Part shown: in pieces, positions 30,001-45,000 of the stretch
Position numbering within the stretch: position 1 is the stretch's first letter
Layout of the letters: the number at the start of each line of letters is the position of its first letter
DNA from: Cruorifilaria tuberocauda
Lineage: Eukaryota; Nematoda; Chromadorea; Rhabditida; Onchocercidae
Direction: 5' to 3'
NCBI GenBank assembly: GCA_013365365.1
Contig: JABVXU010000017.1
Coordinates: 310,001-374,000, forward strand
Length of the DNA: 64,000 bases
Position numbers and translations under genes: made by a program
Notes under the pieces: generated by a model
The model's input: the letters and a program-made list of their open reading frames with translations, nothing else
Told to the model about the DNA's origin: nothing
Databases searched by the model: none

Positions 30001-33000
30001 CGTGCTTAACTCCGTAGGAATATGCAAATGTTCGGTACGTTCAAAGAGTTGATGAAGTTCAGCGTAATGATCCGCTAAACGCTGTTTTTCGTGTGCTTTT
30101 GAAGGTAAATCTTCAGTTTTGAATCGTTCTAAGTCATGCTCCAATCGTCGTAACTCTCTCAAATTTGTTGGCAGCTGACGATCATCGAGCAAATGTGTAG
30201 CTCGCTCTACCCAATGTAACCATTCCGCCGCTTCACGTTCATATTCGTACATCACGTCCTCGTACTGAACATGGCAATAATTATTATTACTACCTGCTCA
30301 TCCTCATACCATTGTAATCTATTAATTAAACTATGTGCAGAAAACAATCATAAAAGTGTGCTGTGCAATTTTTAAAAAATTATGAAACTTTTTTAGAAAT
30401 TGTGAAACAATCGGCGTAACTTAGTTGTGTTTTCAAGTGTAAACTATTTTAATGTGTAATTTAAATGATCATTTCCCAAACTGTTAGCAAAGCGATCTCG
30501 TTCATTTCTTAGTTAAAAGCAAAGTAAAAGAAGTTAATTTACTTATCAAAAAGCAAATAACCATTCCCTTTTAATCTTAAGTGACTTTCTGATAAGAATT
30601 AGATGATAATTCATCGTTGAAATTCCATTACAAAAGCTCATAAGATCATTTAACATTAGTGACATTAAATGAAATTCAGTGAAAGCCAACAATTAGAATT
30701 TAGTTTTGAAATCAATCATATGCACAAATTTAATATCTACGATTTGATTTCGTAGAATTTGTAAATATTTACAAAAAAACGGTAAGCAAAATTTGTGTTC
30801 ATCCTGAAAAGAAAAAATTCTTAAAGCAATAACGAATAATATGTCTTTCGCCATCATCTATTCCATGCAACATCCGTAAATAGATATAAAATAATTCTGC
30901 AACTGTTGTTTCAGATTTATAAGAAAAACTAATAAAAATCTATCCATATCTGCCTCCTATTAATACATTTTTTTTGGAAATTTAAAATTAAAATATCAAC
31001 GGCTTGCATTAGGATTAATTAGGATTCTACATTACTCACACTGATCACTATGTGATTGGATGGTTTAGGACTAGAAGTGTAAATATATATATTTAAATCT
31101 AACAATAAACCTAAAAAATCTTAAAGGATTCTAAAAATATCTCAATTTCGACAGCAATACATCAAAATTAACACTCCCTTTTCCAGAAAAATATTCAAAA
31201 GCGGCTGCCGTATACAAATAAATTTCAGTGTTATGAAAAATAAAATTTCTAAAATTAAAAAATAAGATAGTAAGTGATTAACACCAACGAATATGTAGAG
31301 GGGAAAAATTTAGTGATTAAACTAATTTGAGTTCCACTTCCTCCACGATAAATTCTTTATTGATATTTAGAATTCTTGCTAGTCTAAATTAAGCTGATCT
31401 AAATTCCTAATGATACTCCATTATTACACTGTCAATTTTTTCGAAATCTAAAAGTTTTCCACAACGTTTCCTTGAAGATTCACTACTTATTGTTTATTAA
31501 AAAAATTTATCATTCAAAAAAACTCGCCGAAACTGTCATATCATTCATAATTCTACATTTTCAGGTTATTAGTACTAAAAATGAAAAAAAATTTGCTGTG
31601 CTTCATTAAGTTTTTAAATAATTGAATCTGAGCATTTGTAAAATTTTCAAGAAAGTTGAACCACTCTACTGAGAGCAACAATCAAATGGCCCATATAATT
31701 TTAGAAATGCTTCTAAAAACTGACTTTGCTCAATTCATTAGTATGTGGCAAAGCATTATAGAGTGAAGAGACGTAAGTGATGATACTCTTCTCGTCCGGT
31801 ACATCCACGTCAACATCTTCTGCATCCAATAGCCTGGAAACGCCAAATTCACTTTCAGCTGCTGCAAATGCGTTGTTTAAGCGATCACGGGCTGATACAC
31901 TTCCGTCAATTATCTGAAATTATCTAATTTTCGAATTCTTCCACTTGAATGGGTGATTTCATAATAAAATTATGGTTATTACAATTGAAATTATTCGATT
32001 ATTCATTGCAAAATCAGTGGCAAGGATAATGAAGATATTACCCATCAAACTTTTTAATCTATTTACCTCGATTATTTGATCATCATCAGCTAAGTCCTCT
32101 CCTGATTTCATCAACTATTTTAAATATCCTCATTATTCATCAGTGTGATCTAACTATATTGGAATGTCAATATAGAATTGGATATCAGACAGAGATCAGA
32201 GAGGGGATGATAACACATACTTTACTCCACTGTATAAGATTCGGTCGATAACGATGCAAGATAGCATTGAAGGCTAAACCATCTCTCCAACTACTCGTAA
32301 AGTTGCGAACATTGACACCCGGATATCCGCGCGTTACGTCTTGCGCCCATTGCAATAGCGCATCTCGCGCTGAAACGCCGTCTGTGTTCGATAGTACTTC
32401 TGATACCTGAAAAAAAGCATACTTCTTGATGAGGAATAATTTGATAATTTATTTTAAATGTTTGAATGGAAATTTATATTCCAATTTTTTTGATACTTAC
32501 ATTACAAGCAATATGGAAAAAAAACGAAGTTTTACGGGGACTTTCTCATACTAAACTCCATCTTTCCACCCTCTTTCTCATTTCTTTCTTCCCTACCATT
32601 CTCGAAATGTTTGCATTTAATCTCAAACACTACTTACTTCTCAATAACATACAGCTTCTCCCCAAGCTTACCTTGCACATCTACTTTTTCCATATGTTTT
32701 ATTGATTTTTAAATCAACCGTAACGTTAATAAAAATGTAATGGAATGTTGGATGAAATTTTCGTAATGTTAACAAAAATGTAATGGAATGTTGGATGAAA
32801 AAAATAAATTTAAGTAGCAGTCAATATGATAAAAAAGATTTTTATCAAAAGAATCTATGAGAAATGAAAAGAAGATGAAAAAATTTCGAACATTTCTTCC
32901 GAAATTTAATAAAAAAAAGGACGATCTCTTAAATTGTTAAAAAGATACTTTCCGAATTTGAATCACAAAAAAAGTTATTGTTTTAAAAACCAGAAAAATT

Positions 33001-36000
33001 TATGGAAACCTTCAAAAGCTATATAATATCAGAAAAAATGGAAGAAATGGGAAGTTTTTCATACACAAAAAAATATTATGGAAATTTTTTACTCACTTCG
33101 TTGCTGTAAAGAATTCACTGTTTTACTTTCAAATGACTTTAACTTGACTTTAACTATTCCTTCATAATTTGTATTCACAAATTGCAGAATTTATTTGTGA
33201 AGACTTTCACAAAGTCTGTTCTGCTATAACCCCAACTAACACTAATATTAGGCCAAATAAAATTTAGTAATTTTCAAATTAAGGTATAATAACTTTAAGC
33301 GTCTCTAATCAAATTCGTTTATTCATATGAAAACAAATAATAATTTAACAGAATGAATAAAATCAATTGTATAATAAATGTAATTTTTCTTTAATTTTCT
33401 CATCTTACAGTGATATAGATCTCTATTAATTTAATTTGATATAACTAAAGCTTTTAGCATTAAAGAATAACTGAGTTGGACGATTTAGTAGTAGGAAGCG
33501 AGCGAAAGAACCAACTCTGCTCTTTTTCGATTTCCGGTTACTATCTCGTTCACCGCGTGTTTTCTTAACACGCTGAACTTTACGCTCAAAATGTTCTCGT
33601 GCTTCGTAGGAAGAACTCTCCGAGAATGCTTGTCCACTAGGCCATGCTGTTTCGATTCGTCCATTTCTATCTATTGGAACAACTTGACCATTACGTACAT
33701 CTTCCACAATTGTACCACCACCTATCCCATATGATGGTGATAAGCTATAGATTGGAGATGAACCATCCGCTGTCGAATAACCATTAACTTTTTCGACTGT
33801 ATTACCAGTTGAACGAGTCAATTCATGTTTACGTTCTGCCTTCTTGGAATACGAGCGCAACACTTTGTACATTACCCAGATGATATGTGATATGATATAA
33901 TTCAGTGTTTCGCAGAATATAAGTGAGCTGGAGATAAATAAATCTCGAAAACAATAATTATAACAACGACAGGTTACACACAAACAGCATGAATGTACAC
34001 GCATACATACCCATATCAAGAATAACTGAGATAGTAAATCGCTATCTCCGCAGCACACAACGACGATGATTCGAAAACTAAAAATGAGAAGTGATGGTTG
34101 ATGCGGTAATTCTGTATGTGTGTGTGTTATGTATGTTCTGTCTGTGCGCATACGCATGCGAAAATATGATTTCAATTTTAATTTCACGAAACGCTGCTGT
34201 ACAAGTCGTAATTTACAGGTGAAATTCTGATAAGACACTATCACCACTACCACTACTACTACTACCACAAATGCAGAACAGAAAACCGTCTCCCTTTTGT
34301 ACGGACGATGATCTCTCTGCTTATTAGTAGCTGGAAGGTAGGTACATGCATTTCAATACCATTCATTCTCATTGCTCCTCTTTCTCGAATTCGCAGGGAT
34401 CCGCCTCTGTTTAACTTTTACCACAATGATACCAACTTCCCCTCCTACTACTTCTCTAATCATTACACGTACACCACACTTCCACCTCCTATCTCACTCA
34501 GTACCCCTTCCTATCATACACACACGCACAAACACACACATTACAGATATATAATTGTAGCATATGAGCGTTGTGTAAGATACAAAAAGCTTTTTTGAAA
34601 AGTGGAATAAAAGAGTGTACAAGTTGCACGGTTCACGGTTCAATCTTAACACTTGAAGAGTGTGACTACACTTGAATGTGACTCACTACACCTGAAATGT
34701 GCAGAGAAGGATGAATAATTCAAGCATGAAATGGATCGATCAACTCTCGATATATTACTTACTGTTCACTGATGATCAATTTATTATTCCTCTTCTCTCT
34801 CATCATTCGTACATTTTCATTGGAATGAATTCGGAATAGAAATGTAAAAAAGAATAACTGTAATTCGAACTATCTGTTACAGTATTTTCATAAGGATCAG
34901 TTGAAGTTGATAAATGTTTTAAAGAATCATCAAATAGTTGTCTATTTACAAAAATATATGACTTTCTTTATTTAACTTTTGCTGTTTCCTAATTTCTCTC
35001 TCATTAAAACAATCTTTTAAAATTATTCTTACACAGATTTGTCCTTTCATACTTCTAAATCTCTTTATGTTGACTGAATTACTATTTGTTCAGTATTCTC
35101 ACCTGGATTCTCGATCACTTTCTTTGTCATCCTTGCATCTTACGATATTGAAGATGGAAATGATGATATAGTAGCAATCAATCTATCTCCTTGCTATCAC
35201 AATACTTGGTAATAGAAATTGAAGAACTGGTTCTTTTCTTAACATTTCATTATTTGAAATGTTCATTTTTACAGCTTATTTCTCATTACTTTTTTCCTCT
35301 TTCCTCATCTCTCTCTCGTTTTCCCTTCTTAAGTACAAAAGAATTTTAAATGGAGTGAGTAATTTCTCTTTCAAGTACATCGATACGTACTGGACAAATA
35401 TCGACATCCAATGATCTTTTTACCAATAACTCATAGAGCAAAAGCTATGACAACTCCATAAATCTTATTTTTAAATTTTAGAGTGAATGAGAAACGAAAT
35501 AAATAGCAACTCAAAAGAAATGAGGGAAGCATTTAATTTCAGATAAGCATGTTTTTTATCTCAAATAAATTTTATTAAAATATGATTATATTCTCTGCCC
35601 TCGTATTCTATATCTTTTTAGATTCAAATAAACATACTAATATTACAGCTTATGTTGAATGAACCCAAATTGAGATTAAGATACTTGAACATTAAATTAA
35701 AAAATATAAATATTTAAAAATCAGGAGAAGAACTTCTAATGAGTTAATAAAATTACTATTTCAACTTGAAACTAAGTTTAATGCAGCCTTATTCCACTTC
35801 CCTCGCTCTCTTTCTCTCTCTCTCTCTCTTCGGAACAAGAACAGTTTTATGTAATCCGAATGAAATTCTTAAAAAACAAGATGGATGAATTATCGTTAGA
35901 AGCAAGAGAGAGTTGAATGATAAAAAGGAATAAAATTCTTGGTAATGAACCTATAAAAAGTAAGTAATTGTTCAGTGAAGAGAGCAGAAATTTCTTAAAA

Positions 36001-39000
36001 AATGGAAAATAGAAAGGAAAATTGTTAATAACATATGGTAATTAAATTAATTGATTTGTCGTATAAATCAATCGATTTATACATAAAATATAAAAATTAG
36101 AGAAATCTTTCTGATGAAATGAATGTCACAAAAAAACAGCAAGCTTATATTTCCAAAAATTGTCCGATTCACTGTTAAAAATTTCAACAATTTTCAATGT
36201 ACGCTATTCTACGAAAAAAACGAAAACAAAACAGAAAGTTAATAATATAATTTTATTTAATAAAATACAATGTGGACTCTAAGAAAAAAAGATATTGATC
36301 GATAAAAATATGGATATCATCAAAATATGAGGAATTTATCGCATTTAATTTACTCATCTCTCAACAAAGTATCTCTTTTTAAATCAAAATAATAGCTGGA
36401 AATGACGAAAAAAATTACGAACCTGACTATCAGAAGCTTCTCGTTGACGTTGCTTAATTACTGAAACTTGGAAATTTAAAATAATCGTCCAGATAAGTCC
36501 CAAAGTTAACTTTGGACTTCCTTCTACAATATCTTCTGGTCTAATATTGACAGTTTTTATCTGAAATTGTCAAACTTTTAAAACGAATAAATTTTAAATC
36601 CAAAAAACCGCGCATTTTAAGTAAAAAACTATCGAAATGAAGTTTTTTAAATTCATTATATATCCTAAATGAGATTTTGTTATTCCAAGAAGAATTAGCT
36701 AAATTGATGGTATATTAATCTAAAAGTGATATGCATTTTTAATACCATTTTTAACTTGAAAATCTCATCAACAGTGATATGATACGATTTCTAAAGTAGA
36801 AATAGTTTAAAAAACTGAACTTTAAATTTAAAACTAACATTTTTCTTTTTCAAGAAATCCAAACAGTACTGCACATTTTGTATCCTATGAAAGCGTGTAT
36901 ACCCGTTTTCACGAGGCTGAAAAGAATTGGAATGCAAAATTTTGAAACTTCAAAATGACAATTTCCAGTACTTGTTTAAATTTTTGTAACATTTTATCGA
37001 GTCTTATGTGAAAGATATAGTAAAATTGGCTTCATTATGATTCTCAGTTTAATTGAACAAATTGAATGATAATCAAACGATTTAACGATTAAACAGTTAA
37101 ACGATTAAACGAAAACAGCTATTTCATTTATTAAAAAGTCTGCTTTAGAGTATTTATCAATATTTATTTGTTCAATTCACTAATAGGAAATGAAAAACTC
37201 TTGTATGAATAAAAATACTTTCTTGCTGATTGATATATTTAGTTACTGTTTCAATGTTCCTCCTCTTCAATGACTTTTTAGATGTTAGAAATGGAATTTG
37301 CAGAAGATTGTACAGAATTTTGTTAATGACATGTTTTGTAATTATTAATTAATTGTGCGTTCTTTTGAATGAATTCCAATCATAGAGCTGAATTAGATTG
37401 TTTGGAACAAAAAGGTTGAATGTTGATGTAATTAGAAAACTATGCATATACTATAAGAAAAACAAGTTATTTGATTGTAATTTATGAAGCATGCAAAATG
37501 ATTGATTAATTAGTTCTTTCCTTCTTTCGGGAATAGAAAGTTTTGTTTTTCAAAGAGACAAGCTTTGGTGTTATTGAAAGAAGTGTTCAAAAAGTGTGCA
37601 ATAAGAAAGTGGAAGCGTAAAACGGGGAGAAGTTCAATTTGTGGCAAATTTTTCTGTAAAAAAAGACTGTCGAGTAAGTTGGAAATTTAATTTAGATGTA
37701 AACTTTTTAAGTGATACTTTAAATAAATTAAAGTTGAGGGCTAATTTTTTCATTAACAATCGAATGACAGAACATCATTATAGTCTTTTGAAGGTTACGA
37801 TATAGAAGAATAGAAGGTGCATAAAATTGGACCAATAAATTATAGATTTCCGAATGTATCAACTAATTAATACTGCAAATATAACACCTAAATCCATCCA
37901 TTTTCGAATTATTGTTTGAAAAAGTTTTGCAAATGATAATTAATAAAATGTATTGGAACTAACTATTCTAAAAAAGACGAAGTCAATCTTCTCTAATTGC
38001 TTAGTAGTTAGGAAATCATTTTGTTAATGATAATAATATTAAATAAAGAGGAAGTTTATTCAAAATAAAAAATTTTCTACAGTATTTAATTAAGCTAATT
38101 ATAAATAGAATTATTATATTTTTGAATATTAGTTATATTTTTGATGGAAATTAACATACAAAAATAAAATAGTGAAAATTTAATTCCAAAACAACATTTT
38201 AACAATAAAAAGCATCAATTTTTCATGCATTCCTGTTTTAAGGAATTTATATGAAAAATGAAAAATTGCGTTGTAATATGAACTGATCTGCTCATTATCA
38301 CACGTAAATAATTAAAAAAAAATTAAACGCATTGAAATAAAGAAAAAAAGATAATTGTGATATGACATACCAACTTATCGGCAGAAAGTGCCTCGAGCAA
38401 TGAGATAAGATTGTATCCATCGGTGAGATCAACGAAGAGATCTTCTACATGTAAGCCAGTCTGTAGAAAAGAAAACTGCTCCAAAAAAAAATTTAATTAT
38501 AAGTGAATAAATTAAGCAGTCAAAAATCTCCTCTTTTCTATTAATTCCGCTTGAATGATAAGAAATCCAATAATATCGTTAGTTAAAATTACCACAGAAA
38601 GAATAGTGTTCGGTTTTTCTGTAAAATTTCCGAACTTTTTTTCAAAGCACAAAATCAACGTTCTATATGACATAGATGTACAAAAATAGTTTACAATACT
38701 ATTCATATTTTCCGTATCAAATCTATTACACATTAAATTAAGTTTTGATTTTTATTGGAGAAAATTAGTGAAAAATTCTTTTTTCATAAAATTGACAAGA
38801 ATCTCAGTTTTTTTCCCCGAAAAAGTAAGTTTTTTTCTTTGAAAGAGGGGGGAAAAAGAAATACTCTCACTCCATTTGCTTATTTCCAAAGTTCGAAATT
38901 AAGAAGAAAGTTTGGAATTTAAAATAGTGTAACAGTTCTCGACTGCTATTAAAAAGAGAAAAAAAATGACAAAAAATTAACCTTGCCGAGATGTTTATTC

Positions 39001-42000
39001 ACCCATTTTGTGAATGTTTTCTTTTGAATCGCGTCTCGCTCATCTAAAAATTATCGCTTTTAAATACATTTAATTAAAAGTTTTAAAATTGCGAGAAGGG
39101 AGAACCGATAAGACAGAAAACTTTCCAACTTAATTTCCCCTGCTATTTCTAAATTGGTATCCTAAAAGAGTGAAGCCAATTGAAAACTTTGCAGAAAAAA
39201 CAAATGGATACCTTTTTATTTCCAACAAAAAATAAAGATATGCTGATAATTTCAAATAATTTATATCAATTTGCCACGGATAACAGTTCAGAAGCAATTT
39301 TTGCAAATTTATATAAAATGGAATTTTTCATCAAAATATTGCACAAAATCATTCACGCTTCATTTATGGTTTATTGAACTATCATCAATGGATTAATAAA
39401 AGATAATACTGTGATAAAAAATGGGCGCGGCAGCTCCTTTTTTATTTCAGTATCAAGAAAAAATAATGCTGGTCATTTAAGGCCAAAGATAGCACAAAAA
39501 ATAAAATAGTCCAAGGTCAAAAATAGTCCAGTAGCTAGCATCCTATGCTTCTCCGTGAATCGCGAAGAGAACATTTTGATCTTATCAACTAGAACCAACA
39601 TGTAGATTAATAATAAATTTGTCGTTTAAAAACTGTCTCATGATAGCTTCATAATATCTTCAAATTTTTAGAAAATTAAATCAAATGGAATAAATTCTTC
39701 AGATTTCATCGAAAAGACATGTGTATAAAAGCTTTGCATCAAAAAAATATCCGCGAATCACTTAATCAACAGTGCTTCTCGATTAGTAAATATTATACTA
39801 TATTTTCACAGTTTAAGTGATGAAGAGAAGTGATATGAAGTGATATAAAAGTAGAATTTGGAACTTAATTCAATCTTATAAAACTGTCATATAATGATAG
39901 TTTAAAATAAAAGTAACTGAACCACATGCCACGTATTTTTAAGAGAAGCACTTGAATCATTTTTCATTTTCTGATTTATCTACACTGTCATTATCATGTT
40001 TGATTTTATTTTTCGTTGTGTCCTTTAATGTAAAAGTTGCAATAAATATGCGAATGTGACAGTGATAGATTATAGAATTATTTAATACTTTATGTGCAAT
40101 GAAAATGTTAATTGAACGGTTAGCTGAAATATTGAACGGGAGGTATGATATCCTGGGATGTAAGTTGCTTTTGGATGGACAAAGATAGATGTGTCCAACT
40201 TTTCAGAAATTGTAAAACAATGAACTCGGAAGCCTAAAAGAAAATTAATATTAATTTCAAGATTTTGAGATAATACACATTTATTAAACTTTTTAACAAT
40301 GAAGATTATTCTTGAAAAGAATATTAAATCTATTAAATGAAACGAAAACAATCAATGGTCCTTTTCAAATTTCATTCACATTTCAGTTATACAGTTTTCA
40401 GTATCGTTCCTCGACTAAGATCAGTAAATTTACTAATAAAAGATTTCTGCGGTTGAAATGGATGAGAAATATTGAGAAAAGAGAAAATAAAAGAGAGAGA
40501 GAAACAGATTTTAAATGTGAATATAAAAAAAGATGAGGAAGGAGAAATGAAGAAAGATACAGCAAATTCAATAAAATAACATATGTAAAGCTTCCCAAAA
40601 ATATGCTTGAAATTAATGCCTCTACATATCAAAATTCACATGGAATTGGATCTGTTAACAAAGAAAAGGCTAATGAGGGGAATTTTTGCACAAAAGGAAC
40701 TAGATGAAATTCAAACTACTGTATTCAGCGTGTAATATTTAATCATTTAATTTAAAAAAATTAGTAAAAGGAAACAATATTAAAAAACAAAAATACGATT
40801 TGCATAAAATACTAATAAAATGGTGGCGCTTTTGATTGCATTATTTCAAACCTGATCCGTCTCATTGTCGGTTTTACTATGCTCGTTAATGCGATAAACG
40901 ATAAATATTTTCTAAGAACAATGTGAAGATGATAACTGCCGGCAAGCGTAAAAATTTCCATCAGATCCGAAAATGAGAATATGTTCGATAAGTAAAGATG
41001 GAAATTAAGTGGGAATTAAATGAGATAGCAAGAGTGGAAAGTTTCCCAAAAAATCATATGATCTTAGTTCAACCTTTGCTTTAATACACATTTTTATAAT
41101 GCATTATCAAGAAATCATTTAGTTCATTGATAACACAACTAAAGTCTTTTAAGCAGCTTTTACAATAATTAAATAGTATTAATCACAATTAAATTAAATA
41201 TAAGCCTTTCTGATGATTTTATTGCTTATCGAAGAAGATCATCGCTAACAACCTACGTTCAATTACAATTTTCCTATCTGTAAAACACTTAAGTGCTTCT
41301 TATATGAATGCAACATAAATGGAGTTAAAGCTAAAAGTAACAAATTTGAATGAATAAAACAAAAATAAAATCTCATTACACACCATGATAGCAATTGAAA
41401 AATGACTTTAACGTGATTCTATAAAATTCTCTTAGTCTATCGATGGTTCTTGTAGCCATCAATGATTTTGTTAGCCAATGCAGGTGAAAGACATTTCCAA
41501 ACATCCCAAACAACTTCAAAACACAGAAAAAATTTTTAAAAAACTCAACAAGTATAATAAAATTTTCAACACATTTTCTCTTTCAAGTTTTTTTTTTCAA
41601 ACTGATATTCCAACTTAAAAATTAGCTATTAACAAAATTAACAAAAGGTCGTTTTTGAACCTTTTGAAGTATATCAATGTACTAGGGAACGTGCAACTAA
41701 ATATATTTCGCCAATATCTTTCTATTCTTTTTTCATTCTTAAGAAGTTTCTATGAAATGATAAGAGGTGATTCTATTCCTAGGAAGTGATAAGAAAAACT
41801 TGACATGAATTTTTCTCAACTTATTCTTGTCAGTGCAACAGAAATGAATAATTATGGAAGAATAATAAATAAATTTTGATCAAAATTATTTAATTATTGA
41901 ATAAACGGAATAAAAATAAGCAAAAATATGAAACATTTTTCATCGCAAATTTAATCATTCTCAGATTTTCAGATAGCAAAAAGAACCGATATTATCCAAA

Positions 42001-45000
42001 TATTATCAGTAAAGTTGATATCTATAATGAGGATAAGAATTTTCAATTATTTACGTAGAAAATTATACAAAGAATGAAAGAAGTGACTGGCATTGTTATA
42101 AATTATAATAATTTGAGATAGAATAGAATTGGGTAGAATAGAATAACATAAACTTACCTTTATATTTTTCCAAATTATTTTCATAATGTTCCAAACATTC
42201 AGTTTCATTGGAATCAAAACAGTAATACTCAGATGAAATATCTGATGAATATCCCTGATATGAGAATGGTGTTGAGGAGAGTGACATCCTTGATAAAATG
42301 ATATCAGGAATACACCATTATCAGTACAATCAGGTCGTTACAACATCCATCGAAATTTTTTCAGCAAAAGGCCTTTCAGTATGTTATATCATTGAAATAA
42401 ACCTTTCTAAGTTCAATCTATAAAATTTGAAAAACATGATGAAAAACAAAACAGTTTTTCTCTACTGTTGAATGAATTTATGCGATTAAATCAAAAATTA
42501 TCAATACAAAAACGAAATGAATTGTAAACAGGTAATTAGAGATGACTAAAAATCGTGCTGGGAAGATTTTCAGGTGTATTAACAAGTAGATACAATCGTA
42601 TAAAATCCATTTAAAAAACAAACAAAGTCAAGAAAAGTCTCTAATAATAGTCAGCAGTTCCGATGTCTGTGATGAACAGTGTTATCTAATAGAATAACAG
42701 TTCATTCTTTGAATATTCATTTTTCTTACTAAATGGGTAAGCTGAGAGTTAATATTGAAATTGGGAAGGATCCAATGAAATAATGAGATTGCATCACTAT
42801 TATTTAATTGCTTAAATAAGTAAATAAAATTTAACTGAAATATACTACTGATTGAATTGAAAAAGTAAAACTGTCAATGAAAATTTATTTAGAAAGTTAA
42901 AAATATTCATAAGGATTTCTCACTACAATGGGTAATGAAATTTGTAGCAAAGTGAAGATGACATAAATTTAAAATTAATGGAAAAAGCAATTAAGGTAAA
43001 ATTATTAATGAGGGCAAAGGTTGGTCGTAATCTTACCTCTCCCCATTTCTATTAATCAGATCATCAAAGGATTTCAAATTAATTTCTACGCTGCAATTTC
43101 ATTCGGAAAATTGGATTTTAATTAATTAACCTATCGATAAATGAAAACTTCCGAGCAGAATGGCTGGATAAAACTTCTCCGATGATATTGGAGGAGAAAG
43201 AAGAGATGTTGGAGAGAGATGAACAAGGCCTTTTTGAATATATGCACAAACTGACATTAATCCTACCCGAACCGATCCAGCCGTCTTTTGGCTATCAGAA
43301 TTCGAGCTGATGAGGAAGTGTAGAGATGAGGCGGAAAAGGATGAGAAGAGACATCCTTAACCGAGAGAGAGAGAGAGAGAGGATTCTCAGCGTTTGCATA
43401 TCCGAGCGGTGATCAGATGGCAGGTATGAGTTGCGCAGCGCATATGCGTAACAGAGAAGACTGCGAGAATGAATGTGAAGGGAAGGGGCTAAGTTCGGTG
43501 AAATCAACCGAAGTGCTTTTTGCGTTCAAAAATGCTTCTCAAGTTCATATCGTTATTGGTCTAGATTGAGTGGACGTCACTCTTCCCTTTATTGATATGA
43601 GAAGAGATAGTTATTACTAACTCAGTAATTGTTAGAACTATTAAATTAGCTTTGCTTATAATCTCTTTTACTCCTTCTTCAAGTATGAATAAAGTCAAGA
43701 TAACAAGTAAATAGCTGTTCTTTTCATCACTTATATCGCCCTTCAATTTCTACTTGACTGATCAAAAGGAAAATTTTACCTTTCATGTCATACATATTGT
43801 AATCAAATATTATCTAAATATTCTCAACGTTTCAATACAATAAGTTTTACAGAATAAAAATATTCCTTTCCCGGTATCATATTAGATTTTTTCGCAGTTA
43901 TCTAATGTTGACAGCACAGATCTGATTGAAATATATAGTAACGATAGTTCATAAATCCATTCTAGAATCTTCGTTATCGTTCAGCACAGCGCAATGTCGG
44001 GAAGTGTCTTTCACCTACATTGGCTAACAAAATCATTGATGGCTACAGGAACCATCCATAGACTAAGAGAATCATTGATTGTTTGATGAAATTATTGATT
44101 GCTTATTGAAAGAGAATTATCATCAGTGGTCAATGAGAATAATTAAGATATGTCATCTCTGGACTGAGAATTTGAACTAATAGAGCCAAATGAGAAACAG
44201 TCGAGATATTCTGGTATGGACCATTTGGAAGTGCCATTTTCAATGAGCTTTAAATCCCAGCTATTGAAAGAATTGAGCTGTTTATACAAAAAAATATACG
44301 ACGATGGATGGATGGAAACGACTCTTGCAAACTTGTGGTGATTATCAGTCCATCCTGCATCCGCACGTCACACTCATACTCTCAGACGCATACAGACACA
44401 CCATATATAAATATTTGTATACTATTATCAGACACATATAGCTGTTTTCACAATTTAAACACAACTTGATGGTATTATTGTACCCCGTGCATGACGGGAT
44501 GTTATTGACACCCCCGTCATGCACGGGATGTCGGTATGAATCTCCGTGAAAATTTTACTGCGTAGTGATGTAAACAAGGAATACTGATGAGTAAAATCTA
44601 TGCTTTCCTCTCCTTTTATTGCCACTTATAAACCAAAAAAAGAAACAATTATATCGAGATTAACTTTGTATCTTTCATGCTGCACTTACTGATCTACGTT
44701 TAATTCAAGGTTGTTTTCAGTGTGTTGACAGTTACTTCTTATTAAATTCATTGTGAAGTTTAACTATGATTCAGCTTTATCGATTACTGTAAACGAAGAA
44801 CGATACCAAATATTCTATCAAATAAGTGCGTTAATCAATAAATCCTAAACATCAATCGACCAAAGTTTATTGATGGTGTTGGAGAAGATGGATGAATATA
44901 ATTTTGAAATTAAATTAAAAAATCTCATCCAACTTTTTTTCAATGAAGAAGAAGCTAAGGAGCCGGATAATTAGCGCCAATTTTCATTTTACAACTTTCT

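Noticed and set aside
33873..34268. Poly-Val and Cys/His-rich upstream extension of the open frame before CH2
   Set aside because: Generated by CTA/CCA and TG simple repeats; no coding signature, so the exon is started at the ATG at 33872.
40854..40913. A 60-base segment with TTCTTAG acceptor and CAG|GTTTGA donor upstream of CH1
   Set aside because: Its open frames end in phase 0 or 2, and the only frame compatible with the phase-1 CH1 acceptor contains a stop. At most an untranslated exon.
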